A stretch of 28,087 nucleotides of DNA, from positions 1 to 28,087 of the forward strand of contig CAMLHT010000007.1 of assembly GCA_946479895.1 (NCBI GenBank). The letters run 5' to 3'. The notes below the pieces were generated by a model. That model saw nothing but the letters and a program-made list of their open reading frames with translations. It did no database searches and was not told the origin of the DNA. This document shows positions 15,629 through 23,128 of the stretch, one piece after another. The translations under genes were made by a program, and so were the position numbers. The DNA comes from an uncultured Gemmatimonadota bacterium (GTDB lineage: Bacteria > Gemmatimonadota > Gemmatimonadetes > Gemmatimonadales > Gemmatimonadaceae). How positions within the stretch are numbered: position 1 is the first letter of the stretch; every line of letters begins with the position of its first letter.

Positions 15629-15641
15629 TTAGTTTGCGCTC
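15629..15641 (+). promoter_or_regulatory. Probable leaderless promoter element of the thpR operon
   Basis: TTAGTTTG (15629-15636) ends 5 nt before the ATG at 15642. The 11-mer ATTTAGTTTGC (15627-15637) is identical in sequence and in distance to the start codon to the one before larE. No ribosome binding site lies between it and the ATG, which supports a transcript starting at the ATG. Confidence 0.45.
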
Positions 15642-15872
15642 ATGGATTCTCCCGAGAGCGGCGACGGCCGGGGACTCGAGCGGTCGTTCGCCGAGGAAGG
15701 CGTGACGGGCCACATCGAGGCGCGCGGGCGACTCGCGGTGTTCACTCCCGCGTCGTCGATCACGCCCGATGCCCGGATGCGTCGCCGGCTGGTCGCCCTC
15801 GCCAGGCAGCACGGCTTCGCGAACGTCGCCATCGAGCTCGCGCCGGACGATGCGCATCTTTCTCGCGATTAA
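15642..15872 (+). CDS. Small protein of unknown function overlapping thpR
   Basis: A 76-residue cytoplasmic protein, not recognised. The N-terminal third is acidic and probably flexible; then come a strand-like part (GHIEARGRLAVFTPAS), a basic helix (DARMRRRLVALARQHG) and a final strand (FANVAIELAP). It overlaps the thpR start by 23 bases, and its own start follows a promoter element shared with larE, so it is probably the real first gene of the thpR operon rather than chance coding. It may act with ThpR, but nothing in the sequence shows a function. Confidence 0.6.
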   Translation: MDSPESGDGRGLERSFAEEGVTGHIEARGRLAVFTPASSITPDARMRRRLVALARQHGFANVAIELAPDDAHLSRD

Positions 15873-16413
15873 CCTGCCGCCCGAAATGCGGCGCGCCGTC
15901 TGGGAAGCGACACAGCCGCTGCGCGAGACGACGGCCACGGTCGCCTGGGTCGCGGAGCCGAAGATCCACCTGACGCTCAAGTTCCTGGGCGCGCTGGACG
16001 AGTCGGCGATCGCCCCGCTTGGCCGGACGATGGCCGAGGTGGCCAGGGCGCACGCGACGCCGCGCGTCGAGGTGCACGGAGTCGGCGCATTCCCGAACTT
16101 CCGGCGGCCGCGCGTCATATGGATGGGCGTGGAGCCGGAGCCCCGGCTGGAGCTGCTGCACCACGACATAGAAGTCGCGTGCGACACGCTCGGCTACGAG
16201 CTCGACGGCCGGCCGTATCGCCCGCATCTCACCCTGGGGCGGGTGCGCGAACCCGGAACGCCCGAGGGGATGAAGGCACTGCGAACCGTGGCCAACCGGG
16301 TACGTTTCACCGATGAATTCCACGCACGAACGATCGACGTGATGCAGAGCATTCCTGGACCCGGCGGGTCCGCGTATTCGGTGCTGGCGTCGGCACCGCT
16401 GCGAGGGGCCTGA
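15850..16413 (+). CDS. thpR: RNA 2',3'-cyclic phosphodiesterase (ThpR/LigT, 2H family)
   Basis: A 187-residue 2H phosphoesterase that opens 2',3'-cyclic phosphate ends of RNA; the family was first described as a 2'-5' RNA ligase. Two HxTx motifs define the active site: KIHLTLKFLG with H40 and T42, and RPHLTLGRVR with H126 and T128. The N-terminus MRIFLAINLP is the standard family start, which fixes ATG 15850; the in-frame residues upstream back to 15769 are not homologous. It overlaps the preceding small gene by 23 bases, and the next gene begins 2 bases after its stop, so expression is tightly linked with the membrane and response regulator genes downstream. Confidence 0.93.
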   Translation: MRIFLAINLPPEMRRAVWEATQPLRETTATVAWVAEPKIHLTLKFLGALDESAIAPLGRTMAEVARAHATPRVEVHGVGAFPNFRRPRVIWMGVEPEPRLELLHHDIEVACDTLGYELDGRPYRPHLTLGRVREPGTPEGMKALRTVANRVRFTDEFHARTIDVMQSIPGPGGSAYSVLASAPLRGA

Positions 16414-16415
16414 GG

Positions 16416-17150
16416 ATGGGGTGTCTTCTCCGCCTGGGCTGCCTCGTGGTACTTCTCGTCTGCGGGATCATCGCGTACCTGACGCGCGACCGCTGGATGG
16501 ACAAGCTGCCCTGGCGCTCGACGCAGACCGAAACGACCCGCACCACGCGCGCCCCCGACGCGCCGGAAACATCCCGGCCGGGTGAATCGCCCCGCCGTCC
16601 AACTGCGGCCGGGACCGCGACCACGCGCGACGGCTGGCTCCCGCTCACCGAGGCCGGCGCGGCGCGCACGCGGGAAGCGCTGCGCAGGCTGTCGGGCCCG
16701 AGCGGGCCGGTCTTCGTGACGCTGTCCGGCGGCGACGTCGCTTCGTACGTGTTCCTCCAGATCGCGAAGCAGATGCCCGCGTCGACGGACAGCTTCGTCG
16801 CCCGCGTGGACGACGACCGGATCCGCCTTCGCGCCCGGATGAAGACGAGTGAGCTCGGCAGCACGGTCGTGGGCGTGCTGGGATCGCTGATCGGCGACCG
16901 GGAGCGGGTGGAGATGGCGGGGAATCTCGCCGTGATCGGGAAGGGACTCGCGGAGTTCCGAGTCAGGGACGTTCGCGTCCACGACCTGCCGCTGCCGGAC
17001 GCGATGATCTCGCGGCTCGTGAAGCCGCTGGTGCGGTCGCCGCGGCCGCCGGGGCTGGACGAGAACGCCCTTCCCATCTCGATTCCTTCATATATCGGGG
17101 ACGTGCGCGTCTCCAACGGCAGGATCACGCTCTACAAGAACGTCCCATGA
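16416..17150 (+). CDS. Membrane-anchored protein of unknown function
   Basis: A 244-residue protein with one N-terminal transmembrane segment (about 5-22), a Thr/Arg/Pro-rich linker (about 34-72) and a folded domain (about 73-244). The domain begins WLPLTEAGAARTREALRRL and continues with GPVFVTLSGGDVASYVFLQIAKQMP, then FVARVDDDRIRLRARMK and a tail ending in strands (IPSYIGDVRVSNGRITLYKN). The repeated beta patterns look like a ligand-binding or lipid-carrier-like fold, but I cannot name a family. GAGGGG upstream gives a good ribosome binding site. Its stop overlaps the response regulator start (ATGA), so it may belong to the same sensory circuit. Confidence 0.75.
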   Translation: MGCLLRLGCLVVLLVCGIIAYLTRDRWMDKLPWRSTQTETTRTTRAPDAPETSRPGESPRRPTAAGTATTRDGWLPLTEAGAARTREALRRLSGPSGPVFVTLSGGDVASYVFLQIAKQMPASTDSFVARVDDDRIRLRARMKTSELGSTVVGVLGSLIGDRERVEMAGNLAVIGKGLAEFRVRDVRVHDLPLPDAMISRLVKPLVRSPRPPGLDENALPISIPSYIGDVRVSNGRITLYKNVP

Positions 17151-18517
17151 ACCGACGCGTCCTCATCGTCGACGACGAGCCCGGCATCCGTGGCGCCCTG
17201 AGCCAGCTGCTGGAGTTCGAGGGCTACGAGGTCCGTGCCGTGCCGACCGCGGTGGACGGCCTGAAGGAATACGAGAAGTGGAAGCCCAACCTCGTGTTCC
17301 TCGACGTGAAGATGGCGGGGATCGACGGCATCGAGGCGCTCAAGGCGATCCGGACGCACGATCCGAACGCGATCGTGGTGATGATCAGCGGTCACGCGAC
17401 GATCCAGACGGCGGTCGAGGCGACACAGCTCGGGGCCTACGACATCCTCGAGAAGCCGCTGGACACGGACCGCATTCTCGTCACGCTGCGGAACGCGCTG
17501 CGGCATCTCGACCTTCAGGACGAGAACCAGGCGCTCCGGGAGCGCATCCAGTCGCGGTACGAGATCGTCGGCCGCTCGTACGCGATCCGCGCCGTCATCG
17601 ACAAGATCGAGAAGGTCGCCGCCACGCCCGCCCGCGTGCTGATCACGGGCGAGAACGGGACGGGCAAGGAGCTCGTCGCGCGGGCCGTGCATTCGCAGTC
17701 GCCGCGCAAGGACGGGCCCTTCATCGAGGTCAACTGCGCCGCGATTCCCGGTGAGCTCATCGAGAGCGAGCTGTTCGGCCACATGAAGGGCTCCTTCACG
17801 GGGGCGATCTCCGATCGTCCGGGCAAGTTCGAGCAGGCGACCGGGGGCACGCTGTTTCTCGACGAGGTCGGCGACATGAGCCTCCAGGCGCAGGCGAAGG
17901 TGCTGCGCGTCCTCCAGGACGGGGTCGTTACCCGCATCGGCGGATCGAAGCCGATCTCGGTGGACGTGCGCGTGCTGGCGGCGACGAACAAGGCGCTCGA
18001 GACCGAGATTGCCGAGGGACGCTTCCGCGAGGACCTCTTCTACCGGCTGAATGTCGTCCCCATCCACGTCCCGCCACTGCGGGAGCGGCGGGAGGACATT
18101 CCGTCGCTGGTGGCCCATTTCATCGACGTGCTGACGAAGCGGGAAGGGGTGGCCCCGAAGAGCATCGACCCGGAGGCGGTCAAGCGACTCCAGGAGATGG
18201 ACTGGCCGGGCAACGTCCGCGAGCTGCGCAACACGATCGAGCGCCTTCTCATCCTCTCGTCGGCGACGCGCATCACCGAGGACGACGTGGCGCGACTCGT
18301 CGGGCGGCGGGACGGGGGCGAGGTGGGCCTCGGATCGCTCCTCGACTGCAAGACCTTCGAGGAGTTCAAGCACGCCGCCGAGCGGGCCTTCCTGCTCGGC
18401 AAGCTGCGCGAATACGACTGGAACGTGTCGGAGACGGCGCGCGGCCTCGACATGCCGCGGTCGAATCTCTACAAGAAGATCGAGCGTTATGGGCTGACGA
18501 GGGAGACCACGTCATGA
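17147..18517 (+). CDS. Sigma-54-dependent response regulator, NtrX/NtrC-like
   Basis: A 456-residue two-component regulator that activates sigma-54 promoters. Receiver domain: acidic D9, D10, phospho-acceptor D53 in NLVFLDVKM, and the conserved Lys in ILEKPLD. AAA+ domain: Walker A GENGTGKE (about 167-174), ESELFGHMKG followed by the sigma-54-contact loop GSFTGA (215-220), Walker B GTLFLDEVGD (about 234-243), and REDLFYRLNV. A Fis-type helix-turn-helix closes it (WNVSETARGLDMPRSNLYKKIERYGL, about 424-450). All key residues are intact. Both neighbours overlap it by ATGA. The likely histidine kinase partner is NtrY-like; the one at 3317-7321 is a candidate, 10 kb away and not in the operon. No sigma-54 gene is visible here. 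Confidence 0.94.
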   Translation: MNRRVLIVDDEPGIRGALSQLLEFEGYEVRAVPTAVDGLKEYEKWKPNLVFLDVKMAGIDGIEALKAIRTHDPNAIVVMISGHATIQTAVEATQLGAYDILEKPLDTDRILVTLRNALRHLDLQDENQALRERIQSRYEIVGRSYAIRAVIDKIEKVAATPARVLITGENGTGKELVARAVHSQSPRKDGPFIEVNCAAIPGELIESELFGHMKGSFTGAISDRPGKFEQATGGTLFLDEVGDMSLQAQAKVLRVLQDGVVTRIGGSKPISVDVRVLAATNKALETEIAEGRFREDLFYRLNVVPIHVPPLRERREDIPSLVAHFIDVLTKREGVAPKSIDPEAVKRLQEMDWPGNVRELRNTIERLLILSSATRITEDDVARLVGRRDGGEVGLGSLLDCKTFEEFKHAAERAFLLGKLREYDWNVSETARGLDMPRSNLYKKIERYGLTRETTS

Positions 18518-18993
18518 CCGACTGGGACAAGGAGCTCGCGAAGATCGACAAGCAACTGGCGTCCATGTCGGACGCCGATCTCGTCGCGGAACCCGCGCGG
18601 CCGGCGCTGCCGGCCGGGAAGGGCGCCCGGCCCGTTGCGCCGCGCCAATCGGCCGCCGCCGCCGAGCCGGCGGCGGGAGGCGGGAAGTACGCGACGCTCG
18701 GGCTGTACGCCCGCTTCGGCCTCTCCGTCGCGCTCGGCGTGGGGATGATGTTCTGGCCGTACGACGCGAAGTGCGGGCCGGGGCTCGCGCTCTACCTCGG
18801 CGCCGTCGGGGCGGTGATCGTCAGCGGCATCTGGAGCGCCGTGTGGAGCTGGCGGCATCGCGCCGCGCGACTGCACGTCCTGTCGCTGCTGATCCTGACC
18901 TGGGGCCTCGTCCTCGGCGGACTCGACGTCCTGCCGCGGATCGGGTACGCCAAGCCGAACCTGCTGCACCCCGCGACCTGGGCCTGCAAGTAG
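18514..18993 (+). CDS. Membrane protein of unknown function
   Basis: A 159-residue protein beginning with a short amphipathic helix (DWDKELAKIDKQLASMSD), an Ala/Pro-rich linker (about 28-55), and three transmembrane segments (about 60-82, 88-110 and 119-140). It ends in a short tail with a Cys next to the terminal Lys. Its ATG overlaps the response regulator stop (ATGA), so it is translated with it and ends the operon that began at 15642. I recognise no family; a role with the regulator is inferred only from coupling. Confidence 0.75.
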   Translation: MTDWDKELAKIDKQLASMSDADLVAEPARPALPAGKGARPVAPRQSAAAAEPAAGGGKYATLGLYARFGLSVALGVGMMFWPYDAKCGPGLALYLGAVGAVIVSGIWSAVWSWRHRAARLHVLSLLILTWGLVLGGLDVLPRIGYAKPNLLHPATWACK

Positions 18994-19056
18994 CTTCGAT
19001 ACCAGCCGTCGCTTTTCGATGACGCGCCGGGCCTCGCGCCCGCTCACTCTTCTGAC

Positions 19057-20562
19057 GTGAAAACCGCAAAAATGAAATCGTTCAGGAATTTCGTCGCCGG
19101 CAAATGGGTCGACGCCGCATCGGGCGGCACCTTCGAGAACCGGAACCCGGCCGACTGGAGCGACGTGATCGGCAGCTTTCCGCGGTCCGGCTCGGAGGAC
19201 GTCGAGCGGGCCGTGGAATCCGCGAAGCGCGGCTTCGCGCTGTGGAGCCGCACCCCCGCTCCCCTCCGCGGCGACGTGCTGCGCCGGATCGGCGACATCA
19301 TGAGCGCGCGGAAGGAGGAGATCGCCGACCTCATGACCCGCGAGATGGGCAAGCCGCTCCAGGAGACGCGCGGCGACGTGCAGGAGGGCATCGACACGGC
19401 GTACTACGCCGCCACGGAAGGACGCCGCCTCTTCGGGCACACGGTGCCGAGCGAGCTGCGGAACAAGTGGGCGATGAGCTTCCGGCGGCCGATCGGCGTG
19501 TGCGGCATCATCACGCCCTTCAACTTCCCGATGGCCATTCCGACGTGGAAGATGTTCCCGGCGCTCCTCTGCGGAAACGCGTGCGTCTTCAAGCCCGCGG
19601 AAGACGTGCCGCATACGGGCACGGTGCTCGTCGAGATCATGCTGGAGGCGGGACTGCCGCCGGAAGTCATCCAGCTGGTGCACGGACTCGGCGAAGAGGT
19701 CGGCGCGGCCATCGTGTCGCATCCGGAGATCCCGGTCATCTCGTTCACCGGATCGACGGACACCGGTCGCGTCGTCGGCGAGATCTGCGGGCGCATGCAC
19801 AAGCGGCTTTCGCTGGAGATGGGCGGCAAGAACGCGCAGATCGTGATGGAGGACGCGGACCTCGAGCTGGCCCTCGAGGGCGCGCTGTGGGGCGCCTTCG
19901 GCACCACGGGGCAGCGCTGCACGGCGACGAGCCGCCTCATCGTCCACGACCGCGTCCACGACGAGCTCCTCTCGAAGCTCGTGCAGAAGGTCCGGGCGCT
20001 GAAGCTCGGCGACGGACGGCGGAAGGGCACCGACGTCGGCCCCATGATCAGCGAGGCCGCGGTGCAGAAGGCCGAGCGGTACATCGACATCGGCCAGAAG
20101 GAGAATGCCGACCTGCTGGTGGGCGGCCGCCGTCCTGGCGGAGACGCGACGAAGGACGGCTGGTTCTTCGAGCCGACGATCTTCGCGCGCGTCGAAGCGG
20201 GGTCCCGGCTGGAGCAGGAGGAGATCTTCGGGCCGGTGCTGTCGGTGATCCGGTTCCGGACGGTGGACGAGGCGTTCGCGATCAACAACGACGTGCGCTA
20301 CGGCCTCTCGTCTTCAGTGTATACACGGGACGTGAACATCGCGATGCGGGCGCTGAACGAGCTCGATAACGGCATCACGTACATCAACGCCCCGACCATC
20401 GGGGCCGAAGCCCACCTTCCGTTCGGCGGCGTCAAGCAGACCGGCAACGGACACCGGGAGGGCGGGTGGGAGGTGTACGAGTTCTACTCGGAGACGAAGG
20501 TGGGGTACCTGGACTTCTCGGGCGCCCTCCAGCGGGCGCAGATCGACACGTATGACGTGTGA
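19057..20562 (+). CDS. NAD(P)-dependent aldehyde dehydrogenase
   Basis: A 501-residue cytoplasmic aldehyde dehydrogenase. Visible are ITPFNFPMAIPTWKMFPAL and FKPAEDVP in the cofactor domain, SFTGSTDTGRVVG, LEMGGKNAQIVM with general base E254, GQRCTATSRLIV with nucleophile C288, EEIFGPVLSVIRF, and LPFGGVKQTGNGHREGGWE at the end. The terminal pattern and FNNRNP-like start (FENRNPADWSDVIGSF) suggest the semialdehyde dehydrogenase branch near aminoadipate or alpha-ketoglutarate semialdehyde enzymes, but the substrate is not certain. It is distinct from the Sad-like enzyme at 7352-8734. Start is either GTG 19057 or ATG 19072; neither has a clear ribosome binding site. A strong hairpin starts 3 bases after the stop. 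Confidence 0.9.
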   Translation: MKTAKMKSFRNFVAGKWVDAASGGTFENRNPADWSDVIGSFPRSGSEDVERAVESAKRGFALWSRTPAPLRGDVLRRIGDIMSARKEEIADLMTREMGKPLQETRGDVQEGIDTAYYAATEGRRLFGHTVPSELRNKWAMSFRRPIGVCGIITPFNFPMAIPTWKMFPALLCGNACVFKPAEDVPHTGTVLVEIMLEAGLPPEVIQLVHGLGEEVGAAIVSHPEIPVISFTGSTDTGRVVGEICGRMHKRLSLEMGGKNAQIVMEDADLELALEGALWGAFGTTGQRCTATSRLIVHDRVHDELLSKLVQKVRALKLGDGRRKGTDVGPMISEAAVQKAERYIDIGQKENADLLVGGRRPGGDATKDGWFFEPTIFARVEAGSRLEQEEIFGPVLSVIRFRTVDEAFAINNDVRYGLSSSVYTRDVNIAMRALNELDNGITYINAPTIGAEAHLPFGGVKQTGNGHREGGWEVYEFYSETKVGYLDFSGALQRAQIDTYDV

Positions 20563-20565
20563 GAG

Positions 20566-20618
20566 GGAGTGGGAGTGGGGGTTGGCGGGGCATCGCGATT
20601 CCGACCCACTCCCACTCC
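20566..20618 (+). terminator. 14-bp hairpin after the aldehyde dehydrogenase gene, with G-quadruplex potential
   Basis: GGAGTGGGAGTGGG (20566-20579) pairs perfectly with CCCACTCCCACTCC (20605-20618) over a 25-nt loop. It starts 3 bases after the stop codon and probably ends the transcript or protects its 3' end; no T tract follows. The left arm plus loop holds four G runs (20565-20567, 20571-20573, 20577-20581, 20587-20590), so a G-quadruplex could compete with the stem. Confidence 0.6.
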
Positions 20619-20682
20619 ACTTGCTCCAGTCCGGCACGGCGGTTAACTCACTGGAGACACGACGGGAGACGTCGAACGACGC

Positions 20683-21471
20683 ATGACGGGGCCAGACCAG
20701 CAGGCGCAGGACAACGCATCGCCCCCCCGGGCGATCACACCCGAGCAGCGCGTCGGCGCGTTGCGCCAGGTCAACCGGCGCTCGCCCCTCGCGTTCTTCT
20801 GGGAGTGGACCAAGATCTTCCAGGTCGCTGTCCTGGTCTTCCTGCTCGTCCGGACCTTCCTGGTCGAGGCGTTCAAGATCCCCAGCGGCAGCATGGAGCA
20901 CACGCTGCTCGTCGGCGATTTCCTCCTCGTGAACAAGCTGGTGTACGGGGCCGAGGTGCCCTTTACCCACACGCGGCTGCCCAAGCTGCGGACGCCCCAG
21001 GTGGGCGACGTGATCGTGTTCGACTACCCCCGGGACCTGACGAAGAACTTCGTCAAGCGCCTGGTGGGGATGCCGGGCGACACGGTCGAGATGCGGGACG
21101 GGGTGCTGTTCCGGAACGGGACGCGGATGGACGAGAAATACGTCGAGCGCGCCGACCTGGACTATGATTCCCCGGAAGAGGAGTTCTACTGGCAGCGCGA
21201 TTACCTCGTTCGCGAGCCGGGAACGCTCCCGAATGCGTACCATCCATCGCGTAACAACTGGGGACCCCTGGTCGTCCCTCAGAAGAGTTATTTCGTCCTC
21301 GGCGACAACCGCGACAACTCGCTCGACAGCCGTTACTGGGGATTCGTGGCAGACTCTCTCGTGAAGGGGCAGCCCTTCGTGATCTACTACAGTTACGCAC
21401 CGGATACCGTCGATCGATTCGCCTGGTTGACGCACATTCGCTGGAACCGCCTCGGCGAACGGATCAAGTAG
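20683..21471 (+). CDS. lepB: Signal peptidase I
   Basis: A 262-residue inner-membrane serine protease that removes signal peptides from exported proteins. A cytoplasmic N-terminus is followed by one transmembrane segment (about 44-62, IFQVAVLVFLLVRTFLVEA). Box B is IPSGSMEHTL with nucleophile S70; the catalytic Lys is K125 in VKRLVGMPGD; the C-terminal box is FVLGDNRDNSLDSRYWGFV. An insert between the two conserved parts (about 150-190) is of ordinary size. A 120-base gap with a hairpin separates it from the dehydrogenase gene. The sigma factor gene follows 88 bases later. The ATG at 20683 fits; the ribosome binding site is weak. Confidence 0.95.
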   Translation: MTGPDQQAQDNASPPRAITPEQRVGALRQVNRRSPLAFFWEWTKIFQVAVLVFLLVRTFLVEAFKIPSGSMEHTLLVGDFLLVNKLVYGAEVPFTHTRLPKLRTPQVGDVIVFDYPRDLTKNFVKRLVGMPGDTVEMRDGVLFRNGTRMDEKYVERADLDYDSPEEEFYWQRDYLVREPGTLPNAYHPSRNNWGPLVVPQKSYFVLGDNRDNSLDSRYWGFVADSLVKGQPFVIYYSYAPDTVDRFAWLTHIRWNRLGERIK

Positions 21472-21559
21472 GCGCACCTCCGCTCGGCTCTCCCGCACAA
21501 ACCCACCGTCCCGGCTCGCCCGACCAGGGCATATCCGCCTTCCCAGGGAACCTGTCCGT

Positions 21560-22417
21560 ATGGCCACCACGGGCAAACTGAAAACGCGGTACGAGGAAGG
21601 GTCACTCGACCAGTATCTCAAGGACATCAGCGCCTACCCGCTGATCTCCCGGGATGAGGAGGCGGCGCTCGCGCGCCGCATCCGCGAGGACGACCAGGAG
21701 GCGCTCGACAAGCTCGTGCGCTCGAACCTCCGCTTCGTCGTCTCGGTCGCGAAGAAGTACCAGAACCAGGGCGTCTCGCTCTCGGACCTGATCAACGAGG
21801 GCAACCTCGGATTGATCCGCGCGGCGCACAAGTTCGACGAGACGAAGGGGATCAAGTTCATCTCCTACGCCGTCTGGTGGATTCGCCAGGCGATCCTCCA
21901 GGCGCTGGCCGAGCAGTCGCGCATCGTGCGGGTGCCGCTCAACCGGGCAGGGACGCTGCATCGCATCGGCAAGCGCGCCGCGGCGCTGCTCCAGGAGCTG
22001 GGCCGCGAGGCGACGCACGCCGAGATCGCCAACGGCATGGACATCACCGAGGAGGAAGTCGCCAAGACGATGTCCATCAGCCAGGCGACCCTCTCGCTGG
22101 ACGCGCCGATGGCGCCCGGCGAAGACAACAAGCTGCTGGACTACCTCCCGGACACGGTCAACCCGACGCCGGACGAGCAGATCTTCGTCAAGGCGCTGAC
22201 CGAGTCCATCGAGGAAGCGCTGTCGCACCTGAAGGAGCGCGAGTCGAAGATCCTGCGGCTGTATTTCGGCCTCGACGGGAACGAGCCGATGACGCTGGAG
22301 GAGATCGGGGCGCTGCTGGGGATCACGCGCGAGCGGGTCCGGCAGATCAAGGAAAAGGCCCTGTCCCGGTTGCGGCACGTCTCGCGGGCCCGGGCCCTGG
22401 AGAGCTATCTCGGGTAG
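21560..22417 (+). CDS. rpoD: RNA polymerase sigma factor, short RpoD/SigA type
   Basis: A 285-residue group 1/2 sigma-70 factor with all core regions: 1.2 (SLDQYLKDISAYPLISRDEE), 2 (LRFVVSVAKKYQNQGVSLSDLINEGNLGLIRAAHKFDETKGIKF with 2.4 SYAVWWIRQAI), 3 (LAEQSRIVRVPLNRAG), and 4 with the helix-turn-helix (TLEEIGALLGITRERVRQIKEKAL). Region 1.1 and the non-conserved insert are absent. Size, GEDNKLLDYL and the terminal ESYLG closely resemble the short primary sigma of Bacteroidetes as I recall it, which reads TTTG-type -7 boxes. It is likely the housekeeping sigma or a close paralogue. It is followed by a giant inverted repeat. Confidence 0.93.
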   Translation: MATTGKLKTRYEEGSLDQYLKDISAYPLISRDEEAALARRIREDDQEALDKLVRSNLRFVVSVAKKYQNQGVSLSDLINEGNLGLIRAAHKFDETKGIKFISYAVWWIRQAILQALAEQSRIVRVPLNRAGTLHRIGKRAAALLQELGREATHAEIANGMDITEEEVAKTMSISQATLSLDAPMAPGEDNKLLDYLPDTVNPTPDEQIFVKALTESIEEALSHLKERESKILRLYFGLDGNEPMTLEEIGALLGITRERVRQIKEKALSRLRHVSRARALESYLG

Positions 22418-22460
22418 GATCACTCGGGCTCTCGACCGGCCTCAGGCACGATTGAGACAA

Positions 22461-22589
22461 GAGGACACGCGGATCGCGCAGATCTGGCGTAGCACGCGGA
22501 TCAAGACAGAGCGCCGGTACGGTGAGTCCGTACCGGCGCTCTGACTTGATCCGTGTTCTCCGCCAGATCTGCGTGATCCGCGTGTCCCC
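22461..22589. repeat. 129-nt near-perfect inverted repeat between the sigma factor gene and yajQ
   Basis: Arms 22461-22522 and 22528-22589 (62 nt each) pair around the 5-nt loop TGAGT with no gaps. I count 4 mismatches (22506/22544, 22493/22557, 22490/22560, 22462/22588) and 2 G-T pairs (22496/22554, 22476/22574). The inner 15 bp, AGAGCGCCGGTACGG and complement, are perfect. The arms are built of GATC-bearing modules (CGGATC, CAGATC). It starts 44 bases after the sigma stop. It could be a terminator, an RNA-protecting hairpin or a palindromic mobile repeat (MITE/REP-like). No flanking target duplication is evident. Confidence 0.9.
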
Positions 22590-22612
22590 CCTCGAAACGC
22601 TGGCTCGGCCGT

Positions 22613-22627
22613 TAACTTTGGATCCCT
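22613..22627 (+). promoter_or_regulatory. TTTG-type promoter element of the yajQ operon
   Basis: TAACTTTG (22613-22620) is an exact match to the Bacteroidetes-type -7 box TAnnTTTG and ends 7 nt before the yajQ ATG. With start of transcription a few bases downstream, the 5' leader would be 0-3 nt. No Shine-Dalgarno sequence lies between it and the ATG. A -33 TTG box is not obvious. Confidence 0.5.
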
Positions 22628-23128
22628 ATGGCCACCTCCAGTTCCTTCGACGTCACGACCGGCGTCGACATGCAGGAAGTCGACAACGCCGTCAACCAGG
22701 CGCAGAAGGAGATTGCCCAGCGCTACGACTTCAAGGGCGCCAACGTCGAGATCGACTTCAAGCGCGCCGAAGAGCAGATCGTGCTTTCGGCGGACTCGGA
22801 TTTCCGGATGAAGGCCCTCTTCGACGTGCTCCAGGCGAAGCTGATCAAGCGCGGCGTCCCGGTGAAGAACCTCGACGTCGGCGATACGAAGCCGGCCGGC
22901 GGCGACACGGTGCGCAAGGAGATCAAGCTCAAGACCGCGCTCGATGGCGACACCGCAAAGAAGGTCGCCGCGGCGATCAAGGAAGCGAAGCTCAAGAAGG
23001 TGCAGGCGGCGATCCAGGGCGACCAGGTGCGCGTGACGTCGCCGAGCCGGGACGACCTCCAGGATGCGATCGCATTGCTGCGCTCCAAGGACTTCGGGGT
23101 CGAGCTCAAGTTCGGGAACTACCGGTGA
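22628..23128 (+). CDS. yajQ: YajQ family nucleotide-binding protein
   Basis: A 166-residue cytoplasmic protein of the YajQ family (usual length 160-165). Some members bind cyclic di-GMP and modulate transcription factors; others bind nucleic acid. The family signature is complete: SSFDVTTGVDMQEVDNAVNQ, IAQRYDFKGANVEIDF, the lysine-rich KEIKLKTALDGDTAKKVAAA, and the final [10 protein letters not shown]. The two-fold ferredoxin-like repeat is visible as two beta-alpha-beta units. Its TGA overlaps the rimO GTG (GTGA), so it leads the yajQ-rimO-hemL operon. It appears to be expressed from a leaderless promoter directly upstream. Confidence 0.95.
   Translation: MATSSSFDVTTGVDMQEVDNAVNQAQKEIAQRYDFKGANVEIDFKRAEEQIVLSADSDFRMKALFDVLQAKLIKRGVPVKNLDVGDTKPAGGDTVRKEIKLKTALDGDTAKKVAAAIKEAKLKKVQAAIQGDQVRVTSPSRDDLQDAIALLRSKDFGVELKFGNYR

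Noticed and set aside
18487..19959. A 490-codon open frame on the minus strand
   Set aside because: It is antisense to a membrane protein gene and the aldehyde dehydrogenase, whose motifs are intact; composition is typical of a shadow.
7352..20562. The two aldehyde dehydrogenases as a duplicated gene pair
   Set aside because: They differ in branch-specific motifs (LLKHASNVP versus FKPAEDVP; NNGQSCIAAKRF versus GQRCTATSRLIV) and belong to separate subfamilies.
20314..21627. A 437-codon open frame on the minus strand
   Set aside because: It is antisense to signal peptidase I and the ends of two other clear genes; no recognisable domain.
22522..23124. In-frame extension upstream of rimO
   Set aside because: It runs through the inverted repeat and all of yajQ in the wrong frame; RimO homology starts at the GTG at 23125.
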